NCBI GenBank assembly: GCA_013396525.1
Contig: VWYX01000276.1
Coordinates: 275,318 to 339,317 of the forward strand
Direction: 5' to 3'
Source: Chaetorhynchus papuensis
Lineage: Eukaryota; Chordata; Aves; Passeriformes; Rhipiduridae
DNA: 64,000 nucleotides
Part shown: positions 48,026 to 62,753 of the stretch, piece after piece
How the letters are laid out: every line of letters begins with the position of its first letter
Position numbering within the stretch: the first letter of the stretch is position 1
Made by a program: the position numbers and the translations under genes
The notes under the pieces: model-generated
Databases searched by the model: none
Seen by the model: the letters and a program-made list of their open reading frames with translations, nothing else
Told to the model about the DNA's origin: nothing

Positions 48026-51000
48026 CTCAAATCCAATCATTAACACAACACTGTCATGTTCACCACTAAACCTTGTCCCCAGGTGCCACATCTACATGTT
48101 TTTTTAACACTTCCAGGATTGGTGACTCAACTACTTCCTTGGGTAGCCTATTCCAATACCTGACCATCCTTTCAGTGAAGAAATTTTTCCTAATATCCAT
48201 TCAAACCCTCCCCTGGTGCAACTTGAGTCCATACCCTCTTGTCCTATAACTTGTTACATGGGACAAGGAATCCGGCCTCCAGCTTGCTACAACCTTTTGG
48301 GTAGCTGTGGAGAGCAATAAGGTCTTCCCTGAGCCTCCTTTTCTCTAGGTTAAACAACCCCAGATCCCTCAGCTGTTCCTCACAAGAATTGTGCACCAGA
48401 CCCTTCACCAGCCACACAGCCCTTCTCTGGACATGCAGATAGGGCCCTGCCAGAAGTGCCCTGGGTGGGGTTTTCCTTGGAGCAGTGGGTCTGTGAGAAG
48501 CTCTCCCCGTGGGATGGGATGCTACCCAAGGAAATTTCCTGAGATTAAGTGTCCTCACCCTCACTGTGCCCCTGCTTCCTAAGTGACCATTTTACTGCTG
48601 GATACACCTGAGTGATTCTTTAACCCTCTGTGTGAAGCAAAAGGAACTTCTGGGTACCCCGGAGTGAAAGGTCTCCCTCGTGTATGAGTGACTGTGTGCG
48701 TGCCTTGGATCATCTTTTTTTTGTCCATGTAGTGACAATATTCCCAACTGGTATACCGAACTGGTAACTTGTTATATGTCATTGGCACCCCTCTTGTTTG
48801 TTAGTTATGGCCATTGGTTGTGGTTGCAAATTAGTTTGTCTGAGTTTGTTATCTGGGGGAAGTTGTTTTTCTGTGTCTCTGTGGCAGTGATAGACTTCTT
48901 TTTTGCAGCTGAAGACATGGTGCACTTGCCAATCACTGTAGTGAACAACTTTGATTAGAATTATGTTGGTCTCTTTGGAACTTGAAACTACAGGCATCAA
49001 GAGTTTTAGGAGTGGTAAAGCACTCTAATTCACTCTCCTGCTTCTGGGAAAAACAGATGGTCATAGACTCCAAAGGAGGTAGTCAGAGCACTTTTGCCTT
49101 CTTTCTCCATCATCTTGGGAGTCTGGTGATGCTTGTAGGAAGAGAGCAGCTGATACTATTACTATAAGAGGTTCCAGATCTGTAAGGGAGACTCAGTAGC
49201 ATTGGAAACCCCTGTTTTTTCCTTCTCTTTTATGAAAGACAAACTTATTCTTTTTCCAGTTCTTATATAATATAGTTTCTCTGGGTTTCACTGAATTATC
49301 CATTTCCTTGATCCTGCAAAGAGCTGGGCCTTTGAGGAAACAGAGATATATGCAAGTTATCAGTACAGAGAACCTAGTACCGCTCAGTTGGGTTTTGGAT
49401 ACTGAATGAAGGAGGATACTATCAGAGTCCTTGCCTCCAAACACAGGGCCAAAGGAAAAGGAAGGAAAATAGTACATGGAAAACAAAGGTGTTCTGGAAA
49501 GTCATGTTGGTATAGTGGTTTGGGAGGCTGAAATAGATGTGAGGGCTTTGAAAGCCATAAAACTAGTGTAGGTCTCAAGACCAAAGTTACATCCCTTGCT
49601 GTAAACTCGCAGTGCTTTCATGCATACAGATGGTTTCCATAGTGAGGATTAGGGGAGAGCTCAAAATCAACTTTAAAAAATCCTGGTTTTTTTTTCCTTT
49701 CTACTGGGCTATTATAAAGTTTGTTGGATATAATTTGAATCCTGATTGTCAAAGCCGGAATCTTCCATATGCCGTTTCATGGGTGATTTTTTGTTGGGGA
49801 AAAAACCCAAACAACCCAACAAACAAACTCACTCTCTAAAACTACATCATCCTAGCTGACAGTGGCAACTTTCTGTACCGTTAGTGGTGTGTTCTTCTTC
49901 TAAACAATGCCAGTTTTGAAAAAGGCCTTTGTAGAATGAAGGAGGTAGGATTGTACATGTGCATTTCTCTACAGTGGGGTGGTGACTAAAGCTAGCACAG
50001 TGCCAGTCAGTGTTACCTGTGAATGGCAAGGAAAGTAATTTCTTTAGAAGGATGATATATTCCTACTTGAAATGCCTAGATAGACTGTACTCTTAATTGG
50101 AGATTATCCTTTGTCAGAGGCAATGAGTCCCTTTACTTCTAAACTACCAGGCTGTTCTTATCTCTCGTTTCTTTTGAGGCATAAAAAATTACATTATGGA
50201 GTGAAAATGCCATCTGTGAGATAATTTTCAAAAACATCCACGGAATGGCCCTTCATGTTCACACTTTTCTCATTTTGATCACATATCTTATGCAGCATGC
50301 TGCACAACACAAATATTCAGCCTTTTCCAGAAATATATCCATGCACACCATGTAAATATAATGTCATATTGCCCTTTTTAATGCTGCTAGTTAGAATTTT
50401 GTCTGTTTAGACGGATTAACTGGCTGCTTAATTTCTCAGCAAGTATCTCTTCTTGACAAGTGCATTTACAAGGTAAATCTTGGGATAACAGAAGATTCTG
50501 CACAGGATGTTTCTGAAACATCAATGAGATACAAGTAAAGAAAAACAGTTTCTTTGTATCTATCACAGTACCTCTAAAACAAGGGGGAGGAGGCCAGTTC
50601 ATCCAGAATCTACTGCCACTCCGAAATGGCTGATTATTGTCAGAAATGCAATATATGTTAATATTATTCATATGTCTGTGTAAAGTAGCATTGTTGTACG
50701 GTGTCTTTTCATGCAAGTTTATATGAAATGCAGGAAGTCCACAACAAAGGGGAATATTTCTCAAGTTGAAGGCTAAAAGCACCATGCCACTTGAGGACTT
50801 AATTTTTTTGTACTGGATTTAACCAGTATGATAATAATATTAAATTCCTCTTTGGTAAACGTCACTCTTAAACAAGGCCAAGTCAAATTTAACATCTCCA
50901 GAGTAGGAGCTGAAGTGATGGGTTAGGTTAATCGTAATAAGGAGGGAGCTGAAGCTGAATAACTGATGAAAGGTTGATCTGGAGCATGAAATCAAGAAGC

Positions 51001-54000
51001 TGCATGCGGTGCTGGCTTTCCCTTTATGAAGGCTAGCTAATGGTGTTGAAGGGACATGAGAAGCAGTGTCCAATAGCCAGGGAGAACCAGCCAGTGGCAG
51101 CTGAATTTGAAGGGGAAGAAAAAGCTGACAGTGATAGGTGGATGTGCAAGTGTTGCTGGTCATTTCAAGCTCTCTTTTTGTAAACCTTCAGAACTGTGCC
51201 ATTTACTTTGTATTGAAAAGCTTCCTCAGGGAAAGGGATGTCTCTGCTAAGCCCTGGGGGTTTTTTGTATTGCTAACATAAAAGAATGGATGATACCTCT
51301 GGAGGTACCTCGGGTAGGCAGCAGAATGAGTACAACTAAATATTCCAACCACGGAGAAAGCTTGTGAGAGAACCTCGTTGGAGAAGACAAAAGCCATCAC
51401 CCAGATATCCTTAGACACAACATGTTATTTTTTGGATGCAGCCTCTGATAAATAAAACTCTGCCATCCACCTCTACCAAGGTAGAGTGCACAAGAGAGTT
51501 TTTCATTCTGTTCTTGTGGATTAAGTTGTTGTGGGGCACAAGGCTGCTGCAGGGAGCTATAGAATGTATGCCCATGTTCCTGTGCCAGCAAGGTGGCTTC
51601 TTGGCCTCTGATCACTGCTCAAGAACAAATCTTTTCTCTGGATGTTCATTGTGCAGCTGTGCCATGGATGTGAGTGACCACAGCCTCTGAGGTGCCAAAT
51701 TCTGCTGGAATGATTAGAATCCTCTGCTTTGGAGCAGTGTCACAACAGCAGTGGGATTGCTTTTGGCCATTCCTGTACTCAAATAAGACTCAGGAAACAT
51801 GCTCTATATTCTCTGGGCTGCCTTTGATCAGCTTCAGGGAAAATAATTATAGCTTGTAATTTATGCAAAGAATCTGGGGACAGCTTCAACAAAGAGTGGA
51901 AAACCTAATAAGAACAAATGCCATTTTCCATACAGCTTATTTGTGGTAAAAATACGTATTTGGCACCTGTGGACACTATGAGGATTTTGGGCCCAATTCT
52001 CAATTAATCCTCTTTGGCACACCACAAAATGAAAAGAGGGATAGTGCTCTCTTTTGCCTTTTTTTCTTCTTTGCAGCAACTTAGCTCAGCTATTTAGACA
52101 CTGTCAGCACACAATACCATAGCACTTACAATGACATTAAAGAACAAACAGTTTTAAAATATGTAACTTAAAAAACCTTAAAACATAAAAAGCCAATTAC
52201 TTTTATCAAGAAGTAATATTAATTTTGGTCTCATGAAACTAATTAATAACATCAGTGCACATTATAATGCATAACATGATGCAATAGAATTAATTATATA
52301 TATAATTAATAGCGAAATGTAATATATTGTTATTTATCAACTGATATAATATATATTTAAATATCATAAAACTCCAAATATTTAATCTATCTGGATGCTG
52401 CATTTTTAAAATTGTTTTTGTTATAGTGTTCAAGAAACAACCATTAATCTGGGATTTAATTTCTTCAAATTCAGATGTGCAAGAACAAGGCACACCAAAA
52501 TACACTGCAAAAGGAAGCAGAGTAGGATAGCTGCAAGTTTTCAAACCTTGTACATGCTGAAAGCTGGTGTCAGAAAATGTGTTTATTTTTATTTTAGAGA
52601 GGAAATTAAAAAAAAAAAAGACTCCCTGTTGTGCTTTGGCACTTTGCCTGTCTCAGCTTTGATGGAGCGGCAAGCACCCTGCAGTCTTCCTGGAGCAGCA
52701 GCAGGGTTCCAAAGTCGGGGGTACGATCCTACATGGAAAAAAGCTGCTGGAATTCTGCTGGGGCTTGTTTTAGTCTTGCTCTCTTGCCTCTCTGTTCCAC
52801 CCAGGAAGGGAGTTTTGTGTCAGAGAGGCCAAAAAATTTGTTTTGGGATGTGTTGTTTGGCCACCCCCCATGGCTGGCTGTGAGTGCTGTTCAGGACATT
52901 ACTCTGTCCCAGCTTTCCTCCAGCTTTGAGGATGTCATCTTCATTGAATCGTCAGCTTACTGGTGCAGGTCTGTCCACCTCAGCTCTTGAGGTGCACCAC
53001 TTAGTGTTGTCAGAGGGCAAAACTGAGGGATTGTATTGTAGCATATTATGCCATATCACAGCATCTTACCACAGTAATCACTCTGTTACTGCAGTGCAAG
53101 AGCAGGGTTAAGCGTGCACGTCATTACCCCTGCTGCTTCTTAATCGAGTGAAGGAATCAATTTCCATTTTTCACATGCATTTATTTTTTACAACTCATTG
53201 ATTACATCACGCTCAGCATTTTGGTCTGCTTCTGTTTTAAAATGATGTCTTTTCCTTGGTGCTCTGTAGCTTCAGCAATACAGTTACTTACAAGGAACGT
53301 AGCTGGTCCTCTGACCTAACCCCGGGTCTAAGAACAGAATGTACAAATTTACAAAACACTGGGCTCTGTTAGCTCAGTGCTCTATGGTGCGTTCAGGTAG
53401 GGTGCATTCATCTCCAGTACAGTGGTGTTCTGTTGCTCTCTGATAAGGTATGCTAAAAAACAGCAATCATGCTGAAGCAACCAGTGTGAGTGAGAACCAA
53501 CAGAACCTACTAGATACGTGTGCAAAATTTAGAATCCGCACCTGAAATTAGGTGATTAGCTAATTTGTTGTGGTTATGGAACACCCATTTAACTTGAATT
53601 TCATGCTCACAGAAATGTCAGTTTTGTGATGGCAGTCTTCTCTATGAACTAACTGAAAGATTTTCAGAGTTTCTTGGTAATGTCCAAGTGATTGAAAAGT
53701 AGCCTTTGAGATCCAGCATCTGCCTTTAGAGGCTTCAATAATGTTATGGGCGATCTAAGCAGCAAAAGAGGAGAAACTAAGCAGGAACAATATGGGGGAG
53801 TGGACTGGCAGCTGTTATTACTAAAGAACAAATGGAGAGAAGTAATTATTTAGATGTACTTGTCTAGTGGTATGGCTCAGGCAACAGGATTAAACCATAC
53901 TCCCAAATAAATGTTATTGTGTACTTATTCACTGGATCAACTTTATCCATCCAAATTGTCAATACTAATAAGCTGTGAATGTTACATGTCTTTGAGGATG

Positions 54001-56928
54001 ACCAAATATAGACAAGGAAAAGAAAATATCAGTACATCTGCAGTAAAAGCAATTTCATCCCTTCCTTTCCCTTTGTGGATTTAGGAAAAATATTTTCTAT
54101 TGAACTCTGTGTGAGTTGCCAGATTTTTTTATATGCAAAAGTGACTGCAAGTCAACTTTATCTTTGTATGCCTAGGAGAATGCCCCAGATTTTAAATGTG
54201 CTATAAAGATTCAGATTTCTCCCAGGTATTGTAATATGAAATTCTCTCTCTGGGTTTGGGCTGGTGCAAAACATTTTGATCCTAGTTTTCCAACTTATGC
54301 AGATGAAAATATAACAGTAATTACACCAACTGAAAATGTCTGAGATAGAGAAGGTTTAAAACAATTGTGATCAGACCTGGAGAAGCCTGCTGTTGCTAGC
54401 TGAATTAAATCCACACAAGCAGGATGAGCAAGCTTTATTAAAAATAACCCAACAACATTGGGTTGATGAGTATATCAGCTTCTCAGAAGACAGAAAATGG
54501 CTTTCTATGGTTCATTGAGTTTTCACTCTTTTAATTTGCCTTTGCAGTCTAGTTAATCTAGAGGAACATTCTGGTTTTTGCTTTTTATTTCTTGTGTTAA
54601 AAGAGATAGGGTCCCTTTCTTAGGAAGTTTGTGGACAGATTTCCTGGCATCTCTAGGAATGATAGGAAGAAAGTGGTAAAAAGTGGTCAGGAAAGTTGAC
54701 ATTTAGTAGCTATTATTATTAAGAATACCTCCAGCTACATGCTTTTGGAATATTTTGAAATATTTATAGACTCTTTTTGGTGGAATGATACTTGGTATTG
54801 GAGACTTTGAGCCCAGTCCAATTTCTTAATGTGTTAAACTAAAAGAGGCACAAAATGAAGATTTCTCCTGTAAGTGGTAGCATAGCTTTAGCTATTATTG
54901 TCCAGTATTAAAATACTGTTTCTAAAATATTCAGCCCTTTCTTTTTCAGCTGTGAAATCCCAAGAAGTTTTAAGAATATTTTTCTTTTCACTTTCAAATA
55001 ACATCATTTTGGAGTCCCACTGCTGTTTCTCCAGTATCTTTACACAGGTCATTTGATAGTGGACCTTAGAGATACATAGAAAAACGCAGGTGGTGAAAAC
55101 TTTCTGTGCAAGCAGTCTCTGAAGACAGAGAATAGATGGGATCTTGAATGGTTATGAGAAGGAATTTTTTTTTTTTTAATTTCTAAACGGGAAATTCAAA
55201 GAACGTAAAAAAATTTAAAAGGACTAAAATTAACTATACCTTCGTGTGTGGATAAAACAGCTTCCTAAGGTTAATCAGAAAGTTACATGTCTTGGATCCT
55301 TTAGAGCACAAGGGGGCAATGTTGGCCTTAGAAAGAGAATTTTTCCCTTGCCGTCAGTCTGAATACCATCCCTAAGTTCGAAGTAACAATGATTTCAGAC
55401 AGAGCAAAGAACTGCTTTTTCCTAGAGCTGCCCCACAGGGTGGGTGACCTTTCATCAATTTACTTAACTAAAGTTGTGAGACTATCAGGTGATGTATAAT
55501 GAATTTTTGATCCTGATTCCAGCCCGAGGAATGTCATGGCTTTTTTGTCATATATAAAGACTACAACTTTTATAAAATTCACAATTATATCAGAAATATG
55601 AAGTCATCTAGGAAGAGATTTTTGAGATCTATAGGAGCTATTAGGTCACACTTTCTGTGCATTATAGTTATAGTTTCCAATTAAATCCAAGACTCAACGA
55701 GATATAAACCATTCTTCTATAAATTGCTAGCACTCCTTCTAAGAAACAAGCGAACAAAAAAACAATCCTTATTTTTTCGTTTTCTTCCACACTGGTATGC
55801 AGGTATAGCAGACATTTGGACCAGATCACTACAGCTATTTAACAGAAACCCTCTGTGCTTGACTGTATTAAACAACTGCCATGTCAGTTCTCAAGAAATC
55901 TATTGTTTCATCAGACTAAAATAATGCTACCAAGGTGATAGAAAATAGCTGAGAAAATAAAATCTGAATATAGATCATATGTAAATAATAACAAAGAAAA
56001 GAATTAGTGGTTTTTATACTTGTTTCGTACTACAGAAATGATAAAAAATAGGCAGGGCTAGCCAAAACTTTTTGAAATTAATAGACAAAACTATTTTTTC
56101 CTTTTTCATATTGCTTAATGTGTGTTAAACTAAGGAGGCTATGCTGAAGAGGTGCACGTCATTAAAACAAAGCCTTATTGGTGAGAAATAAATTTTATGA
56201 TGTAATTGTAATTTTTTAAATGGAAGTATGCCCTTGTACTCTCAGAATTTTTAGTCTGACAATATTCTGAATAATGTGTAAAAAATTCAGTGCTATGAAA
56301 ACAAGGAGTCCCGTAGATGAGTAGTTAATGGAATTATTTTTCCATTAAAAGTGTGATCTCCTCCATATGTAATGAAAAATATTTCTTCAGTTATCTAATT
56401 TGTGGATAAATTTGACATATTCATACCTACTTTCAGAAAACAGAGAGAGATGGATTGTTATTGCTCCATCATTGGGAATATCAAAAACTGTTTTCAAATA
56501 AGATTGTTTTTCTTAAAAACAAATTTGATTTGATTGAATAAGTCTCATTTATTGAAATTTTTTGATTTCAAACCCTCAGTAGTCCCTCAGCCAGTTTTAC
56601 AGCTGCCTGCTCTGTGCTTCTGACTCACACACAGCAAACAAGAGGAAGGGGAAGGCAAGGAGAAGTAGTTGAGCCTTCCTCTAGCTCTTGGCCCTAGCTG
56701 AACATAAAGACTGCTAGAATTTAGTTCTCTAAAAAGAGGAGATGATACAAAAATTCAGGAAGGCAGCGCAGGAGTGGGAGGAAAGCAAACAGAACTAATT
56801 CCAAGAGAAACCCCCGGTGGTGTGTAGAGGGGGTGAAGGATGTTGCTACTTCATCTGCAGAGGAAAGGAAGCTCAGGGAAGAGGGGGCACAGAGGTGTCA
56901 GCATTAGGAAGGGCTGATAGAGAATCAA

Positions 56929-56952
56929 GAAAAAAGAAAGAAAGAAAGAAGC
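56929..56952. repeat. (GAAA)n microsatellite
   Basis: Purine-only run with four to five GAAA units after an A-rich stretch. Confidence 0.9.
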
Positions 56953-59900
56953 AGAATCATGGGAAGTGTAAAACTGAGCTCATTTGACTGGATTTTTTAT
57001 TGTTAAGCAGCAATATTGTCAGTGGGATCTGGATATTCTTTCAGTGGAGTATCCTGTGGAGATCCTCATGTGGTACAATATTATGAGGAAAGGGAATGAA
57101 CCATTTGATTTTTGTCATTTACTGTGAGCAGAAAACAAAAACATTAGCCTGATAGGTTTTGAAGCTTCTGTTTTGTGATACTGCTGTAAAAAAACCCCTG
57201 AATATACCAAGATGAAGACAAGTCACCGTGAGGCATGGTGCTGGGAGGGTGATTAATGTGGGTTTGGGGGGTGGATTTCTTCCCTTTGCGCCTGCACAGC
57301 CCTGCACTGAGCAGCAGGCTGCCGTGGGAGGTGCTGTGTGTGCCAGAAGATGTGTGAAAACCAAGGTCTCACAGCTTCATCTGAATTCCATGGCTCTTTT
57401 CATGGCACTGGGTGTTAGCTCTGTAAACTGGCCAAATGTGTATTTGAATAATTATACTCTGCCTTCTGCAGAACACGTTCCAGCTAGTTTGAATTGGAAA
57501 ATATTTTTCTGTTTTGTTTTATTAAATGGGGGTTTCTAAATGAGCCTTGCAAAAATTGGTTATAAAAAATCTGTTCTAACTCAGTTTCACCCACATTTCA
57601 TTGATAGGTAAATGACCAGTCTCAGCTTTCTTTTATAACATTATTGAAGTACTTCTGACAAAACTGAGTTTAATTCTAGTTATCCTTGTTCCCCTCAAAT
57701 GTTTTATATTGGAAATCTCTAAACTGTAGTTTAGGGGTCATACAGAATTGTTCAAAATCAAAATTAGAAAATGCAGTTAACATTAAAAATGCATTCAAAT
57801 ACGTAATATTCAAGAAAAATGGGAAGAAGTCAATATATATTACAGAACTACTGTATCACAACACATAATGAAATCCAGGAAAACTTTGAGCAGTGACTTC
57901 AGGACTCGATCTCTTTTAATTTCTTTCAGCAGCATTATCCAGGTGTCTTGCACTTTTTGTAGAAAAAATAAACCTTTGTCCTTTGGAGCTAAGACAACTT
58001 CATTTTAACATGACCGCTATTATGTCTCAGGATATGCCTGAAAGAAGTTACAGTAATTTCTGGAAACAAAATGCCTCCTACAGGGTTTTCTAGATTTAGA
58101 ACAACTTCCAAATTGTGTCCACATGTCCTTTGACTGGAGATAACATATAAAAAAGATGTGTGTAATACAGTATGCTTAAATCTTCAGTGTCTTCTAGTAG
58201 TGTTTTTAATGCTGAGGACAAGGCTCGTAACTAACTAATGTGCAGACTATCTGCACTGCTTATCTGTTGGGGTATCTCTTAGCAGGCTGGTTCACTCAGG
58301 GGTAAAGCCTCCAGCACTCCTGCACTTCGCTCAGGCCAGGTTATTTCCAGTCTGGTTGGGCTGTGCCTTCCCATGCCCGGTGAGCTGCTTCCCTGCGTGC
58401 CTTTGTGCCGGTGTCTGACAGCACCAGGAAACAGACACCAGGCACACAAACAATCCAGCACCGCTGCTTGAAAGGCTGCGGTGGTGTTGTCTTCAGGAAA
58501 GGAAAATAAACACCCTGTGACCACATTGATCCAGGCTGCCTGCAGGGCAAATAAGAACTTGGAAGCAGGGTTTTGGGAAAGTTGTTTTTTTAGGTCCGTC
58601 CTGGCAGCTACCAGATCAAGTATAGCACAGATGTAGACTGGGAAGTTAAAATGCAGCTTTCACAAGAAATAGGATTTTTGCCCACACTTTGAAGTTTGTT
58701 CTCACTGTACCATAGAAGCCTCTTGAGAAGTAATGCAATGAGTCCTGTTTTCTATTTCCCCTTGTCGTTCTCTTAAATGCTGAAAAATGTGCAGCATTTG
58801 CTTGTTGATGCAGTGGTGGTTTGACTTGCAGATAAATAAAAAATTAGTTAACTTGGAAGGTATTGTCAAGTCTAGCTTTTCACATGTAACAGCTCCTGGG
58901 AATTTAGTCATAGTTGTTTTTGAAATCTTCTCAAAAAAATGACTAGACCACTTCTTCAGTCCCTTAAGCTTGAACTTTTAGAAGATCAGGGAGCCTCAGA
59001 AAGTCTAAAAAATTATGCTATGTTGCCCTTTAAAAATGTAATTTTAGCTGTTGTATGGTCTATACCTGCGCCTATCTGCTAGTGAACTCCTGAACTACCT
59101 TTGGCAATATGTACATGTTCTCTACTAAAAGGCTTGGCTTCCTCAACTGAAAGTAATTAACAAAATAGTAAAGCTGAAATTTTACTTTAAAAAATAATTA
59201 TTTTTGCATGGGACAAAATTACATCATGACCTTAATGCTTAACAAAGAACAAAAGACATTCAATTAAAAGAATTTTATGAAATCAGTTGAAGTCTAAATA
59301 ACTGACATAATTTTTCAGAAACATGTGACTAACAAAAATATTTTCTAAATTTAGGCCATTCATTTGTGTATTTTAATACAGGAATTCTCTTTAGCAGGAA
59401 GATTTCAAACTGATACGCAGGTCTGCTATGCTTAACTGTTGGGGACTGTTCTTTCATTATGTGCCAATGTACAAATGGCAACTGATTTGAGGCTTCAGCT
59501 GATGGTCAGTCCAGTCTCCCTAACCACAGGGAGTGCAGAAAACTCATGACTTCTGGCAGCTGTTGTGCTGTAGCAAAAAGAAATAGAGATAGGTGCTATA
59601 ATAGAGAGAAAAATACACTCTCAGGTATGGAAGATGACATATTTAAGGAGGGGTGTGTGTATTTGGTTTAGGCAAGGAACGTTTTGGACCTCAGCAGCCC
59701 CAGTTTTGGAGGCTCCCTGAGGAGTAGAGGAGGGTGGGGTGGTCTCCTCACTGCAGTCTCTGGGCAGCAGCCCGAGGCACTGTGCCCCAGGAGCCACACA
59801 GGGCAGGACAGGCAGTGCTGGCATCTCTGCTCTCATTGCTACCCACAGAGGTGCTAGGGGTGTAACTGCTGCTTGCAACTTAATTCCTAAGCACAGATAA

Positions 59901-62726
59901 CTTGTGCTTATGAACTTGTCTTCAAAATCTTGTAAACCTTGTATTTCTCCCATACTGTAACTTCATCTGTGTGACACACTTTGAGATGGTGAGTTTTTAT
60001 GGAAAACAAAGGCCCTTCATTTGAGAAGTGTTAATGAGGCCCTAACTCTTTTTTTACCCTCTGTCAATACATTATACTATCCTCAGGAGAAGGTGTGTTA
60101 TCACCTAAAGCTTTCCCCCCCTTTCCCAGCACACTGGAAACATTTGCCAAGCATAATTTTGTGGACATCAGTATCACAAGCAGGGGTTAAATGGCTAAGA
60201 AATAAGCTTTCTATTATTTCTTTTTAGCTCATTGTGTTTGCACAGCACAGGTGGCCTGCAGATGTGGTAAATCTGATCCTCCAGTGACACGTAGTGCATG
60301 CTCGGGCAGCGGGAGCACAGTAAGCCCAGTGCTTCCAAGAGAGTGCGTGGTGTGCAGCTATGTTGGCACTCTGAGGTTTTCCTGAACAAATTGCATTTTC
60401 AGGGTCTGTGCACTATAACCCCAGGCATGCCAGAATGTGTGGTAACAGGTAGGAGTTACTGGGCTTACCTACTGATCCGATTAGGCTATGACACGTAAGG
60501 AAACACTAAGATCACCCTGGATAGAATTCACAAGGTTCCATCCAGGAAAATAATCCAAGAAAATCTCCTGCAAGCTACACTGAGAATCATCATGGATCTC
60601 TTAGTACTTTCTGTTTTGTGCTATTCTGCAATTAGCAGCTCCTAAGATTTATATGCTGATTAAAAGAAATGCATCCTAGTTACCTGTTCAGGAATTAGAA
60701 AACAAAAAGAATGTCAACTTCCTTATTATGTCTTGTGCTTTTAGAAGGAGCTTTGCACTGTCAAAGGTGTAGGATGTGAGATGGAATAGAATCCAAGCTT
60801 ACTTATCAAATGGCTGAAATATTACAATTTAAATATTGAAATGTATGCATATACATGTGTTAATGAGGATGTAGCATATATAACCTTGAAAATGGCAATA
60901 GAAAACAGGGGGAGAGGACATGCAGAAAATCTTTTGTTTCTGATGGATTCATACCTCCCAAGCTGCTTGACTTTTTGGTAGTTCTAAATCTCTGCAAAGC
61001 CCATTAGGTTTGCATATACTTAGTTCTAAGTTTCTTCGCAGCAGCCAAGTGAAGAAAAAGGTCCTTTGCTTCAACTTCCATTTTAGGATGTATTTTTTTC
61101 CATCAGCACTGCTTATCAGTGTCAGCACTTCCTTCCTCAGCTGCAGCTGCCTTGAAATAAGCTTTGAATTAACTCAGAATTTGAAAAGTACCAAAGGAAG
61201 CCCTTTTTTTACTACCAAGGCTTGTGTGAATCAGTATGCTGATGGTCTTTTATGCAGAGACTCAAAAGGGTGTCCCACAGGCAGACTTTGAACTTGACTC
61301 CTCCTTTCTTTGCCACTAACTGATATGTCACCTGTAAAATGTACAGGTTGTGATGATTTTTGTGACACTTATACTGCAGTTGTACCAGGGGCCACTGACC
61401 AAACCAAGGCTCTCTAGTGTAGTACACAGACAAAAAATAGTCATGTCCTCAAGCATTTACGTGCACTAAAATAATCCCAAGCTGTTCCTGGGGAAGCATG
61501 GTAACCCTTTACTTCAGCAGATTGACTTGGAGTCTTGGAGCACACGATTCACTTAATGGAGCTCTGTGGTGTGAGCATTTCTTCTCGCCCTGTGGGACAG
61601 TGTTTTGTAGCACTGTGTTGAAATAGTTTCAGGCACATCAGGGTCGCTGGTCTTCTTTCCAGCCTTTTGAGCTCATTGTCTTTAAATCCATTGCTGCCAC
61701 CAGAGCAGAGGGACCTGGCAGTGCTGGAGCACGCAGTGCCTGTTGAAATGTGCCAGTGCAATAGAGGAGAATGACAAACTGGCTCAGCAAATGCCTGCAT
61801 GTCAAAAGCCAATAGCCCCTCTACACAAACCCATTAAGCTGCTTAGGAAATACTGTCAAACTAAATAGTTTCTGGGTTTGTTTTAACCCTGATTGCTTTA
61901 ACACTGCCCATGGAATCTTTTGCAGTCTACTGGGGTTGTCTCAAACTAGTTGAAGAGGAAGTTTTAACCACATTGCTTTAATTTCTTTTACTTTGACTTT
62001 TTAGGCTAACATTTGCAAATGTGCTTTTGGAATCTTCACACATACACTTGGGAGATCATTTTTCCTAGGAAAATCTTTGGGGTCAAATGAATTTTCCATA
62101 TGGGGATTCTAGTCCCTAGATCCATCCCAAGAAATAAGAACTGTCAAACTAAAGAGACTGTGTACATTTAAAATAATATTTTTCTCACTTAAGTGGTGAA
62201 CAAGTGCTACCTCCTGACAGCACCTTGCATGTTGAAGATGTTGTACTGAGTTGGTTCTGAATTCTTTGAAATTAAATCAGCTGAGCAGTTTCTGGTACAG
62301 AAAGGTTTGTTTCAAGCTTCTTAAAAAGTTACTGATAAAAATTTGCTATGAAAGTCATGATGAAGTCTTTGCTCTAGTGACAAAGACACTAAGTCTGGAA
62401 ATGTAGCAAGGAAAACAAATTTGTGAGATTTGTGGAAACCAGCCTTCAGTCACTTGTTCACATCTTTCTCTTGCACCCTGTCATACAAGTGGCACAATGT
62501 GCTTCCAAGTTCAGTATCTCAGTGTGTAAAATGACAACAATACGTGTCCTTTTCCAGCTGTAAAAGCAGACACATTGACAAAGAGGGAAACAGATTCTAT
62601 ACAAGGAATTACTTTTTTCTCTGTTTATCTCTCCTGAATTTTCTTGTGGTGCCCTGAAAATGGCTAGATAAGTTCTTCCATTTTAGTCCTTAGTTCCTTA
62701 CAGGGCCTGCTGTGTATCAAATATAC

Positions 62727-62753
62727 ATTTCTATGCTCTATTTCTATGCTCTA
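62727..62753. repeat. 13-bp tandem duplication
   Basis: ATTTCTATGCTCT is present twice in direct succession. Confidence 0.9.

Larger units (their letters stand above)
47515..48445 (-). mobile_element. CR1 LINE 3' fragment split by an LTR insertion
   Basis: The 3' tail (AATTACAGAATTATTAAGGTTAG...) occupies 47515-47560 and the rest occupies 48026 to about 48445. Removing the 465-bp LTR rejoins the CR1 in register (..AGGTCCTC / AAATCCAATCATTAACACAAC..). Further landmarks are AAATTTTTCCTAATATCCA (about 48182), CTCTTGTCCTATAACTTG (about 48236), GTAGCTGTGGAGAGCAATAAGG (about 48301) and CCCTTCTCTGGACATG (about 48420). It is well preserved and looks younger than the 5065 copy. It does not encode protein. 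Confidence 0.92.

Noticed and set aside
48244..48564. 106-codon frame on the minus strand over the CR1 at 48026-48445
   Set aside because: It covers the non-coding CR1 3' region and unrelated flank; not a gene.
48570..48960. Possible internal endogenous-retrovirus sequence next to the solo LTR
   Set aside because: Composition looked unlike its surroundings, but it lies outside the CR1 that the LTR interrupts and shows no recognisable viral domain or second LTR.
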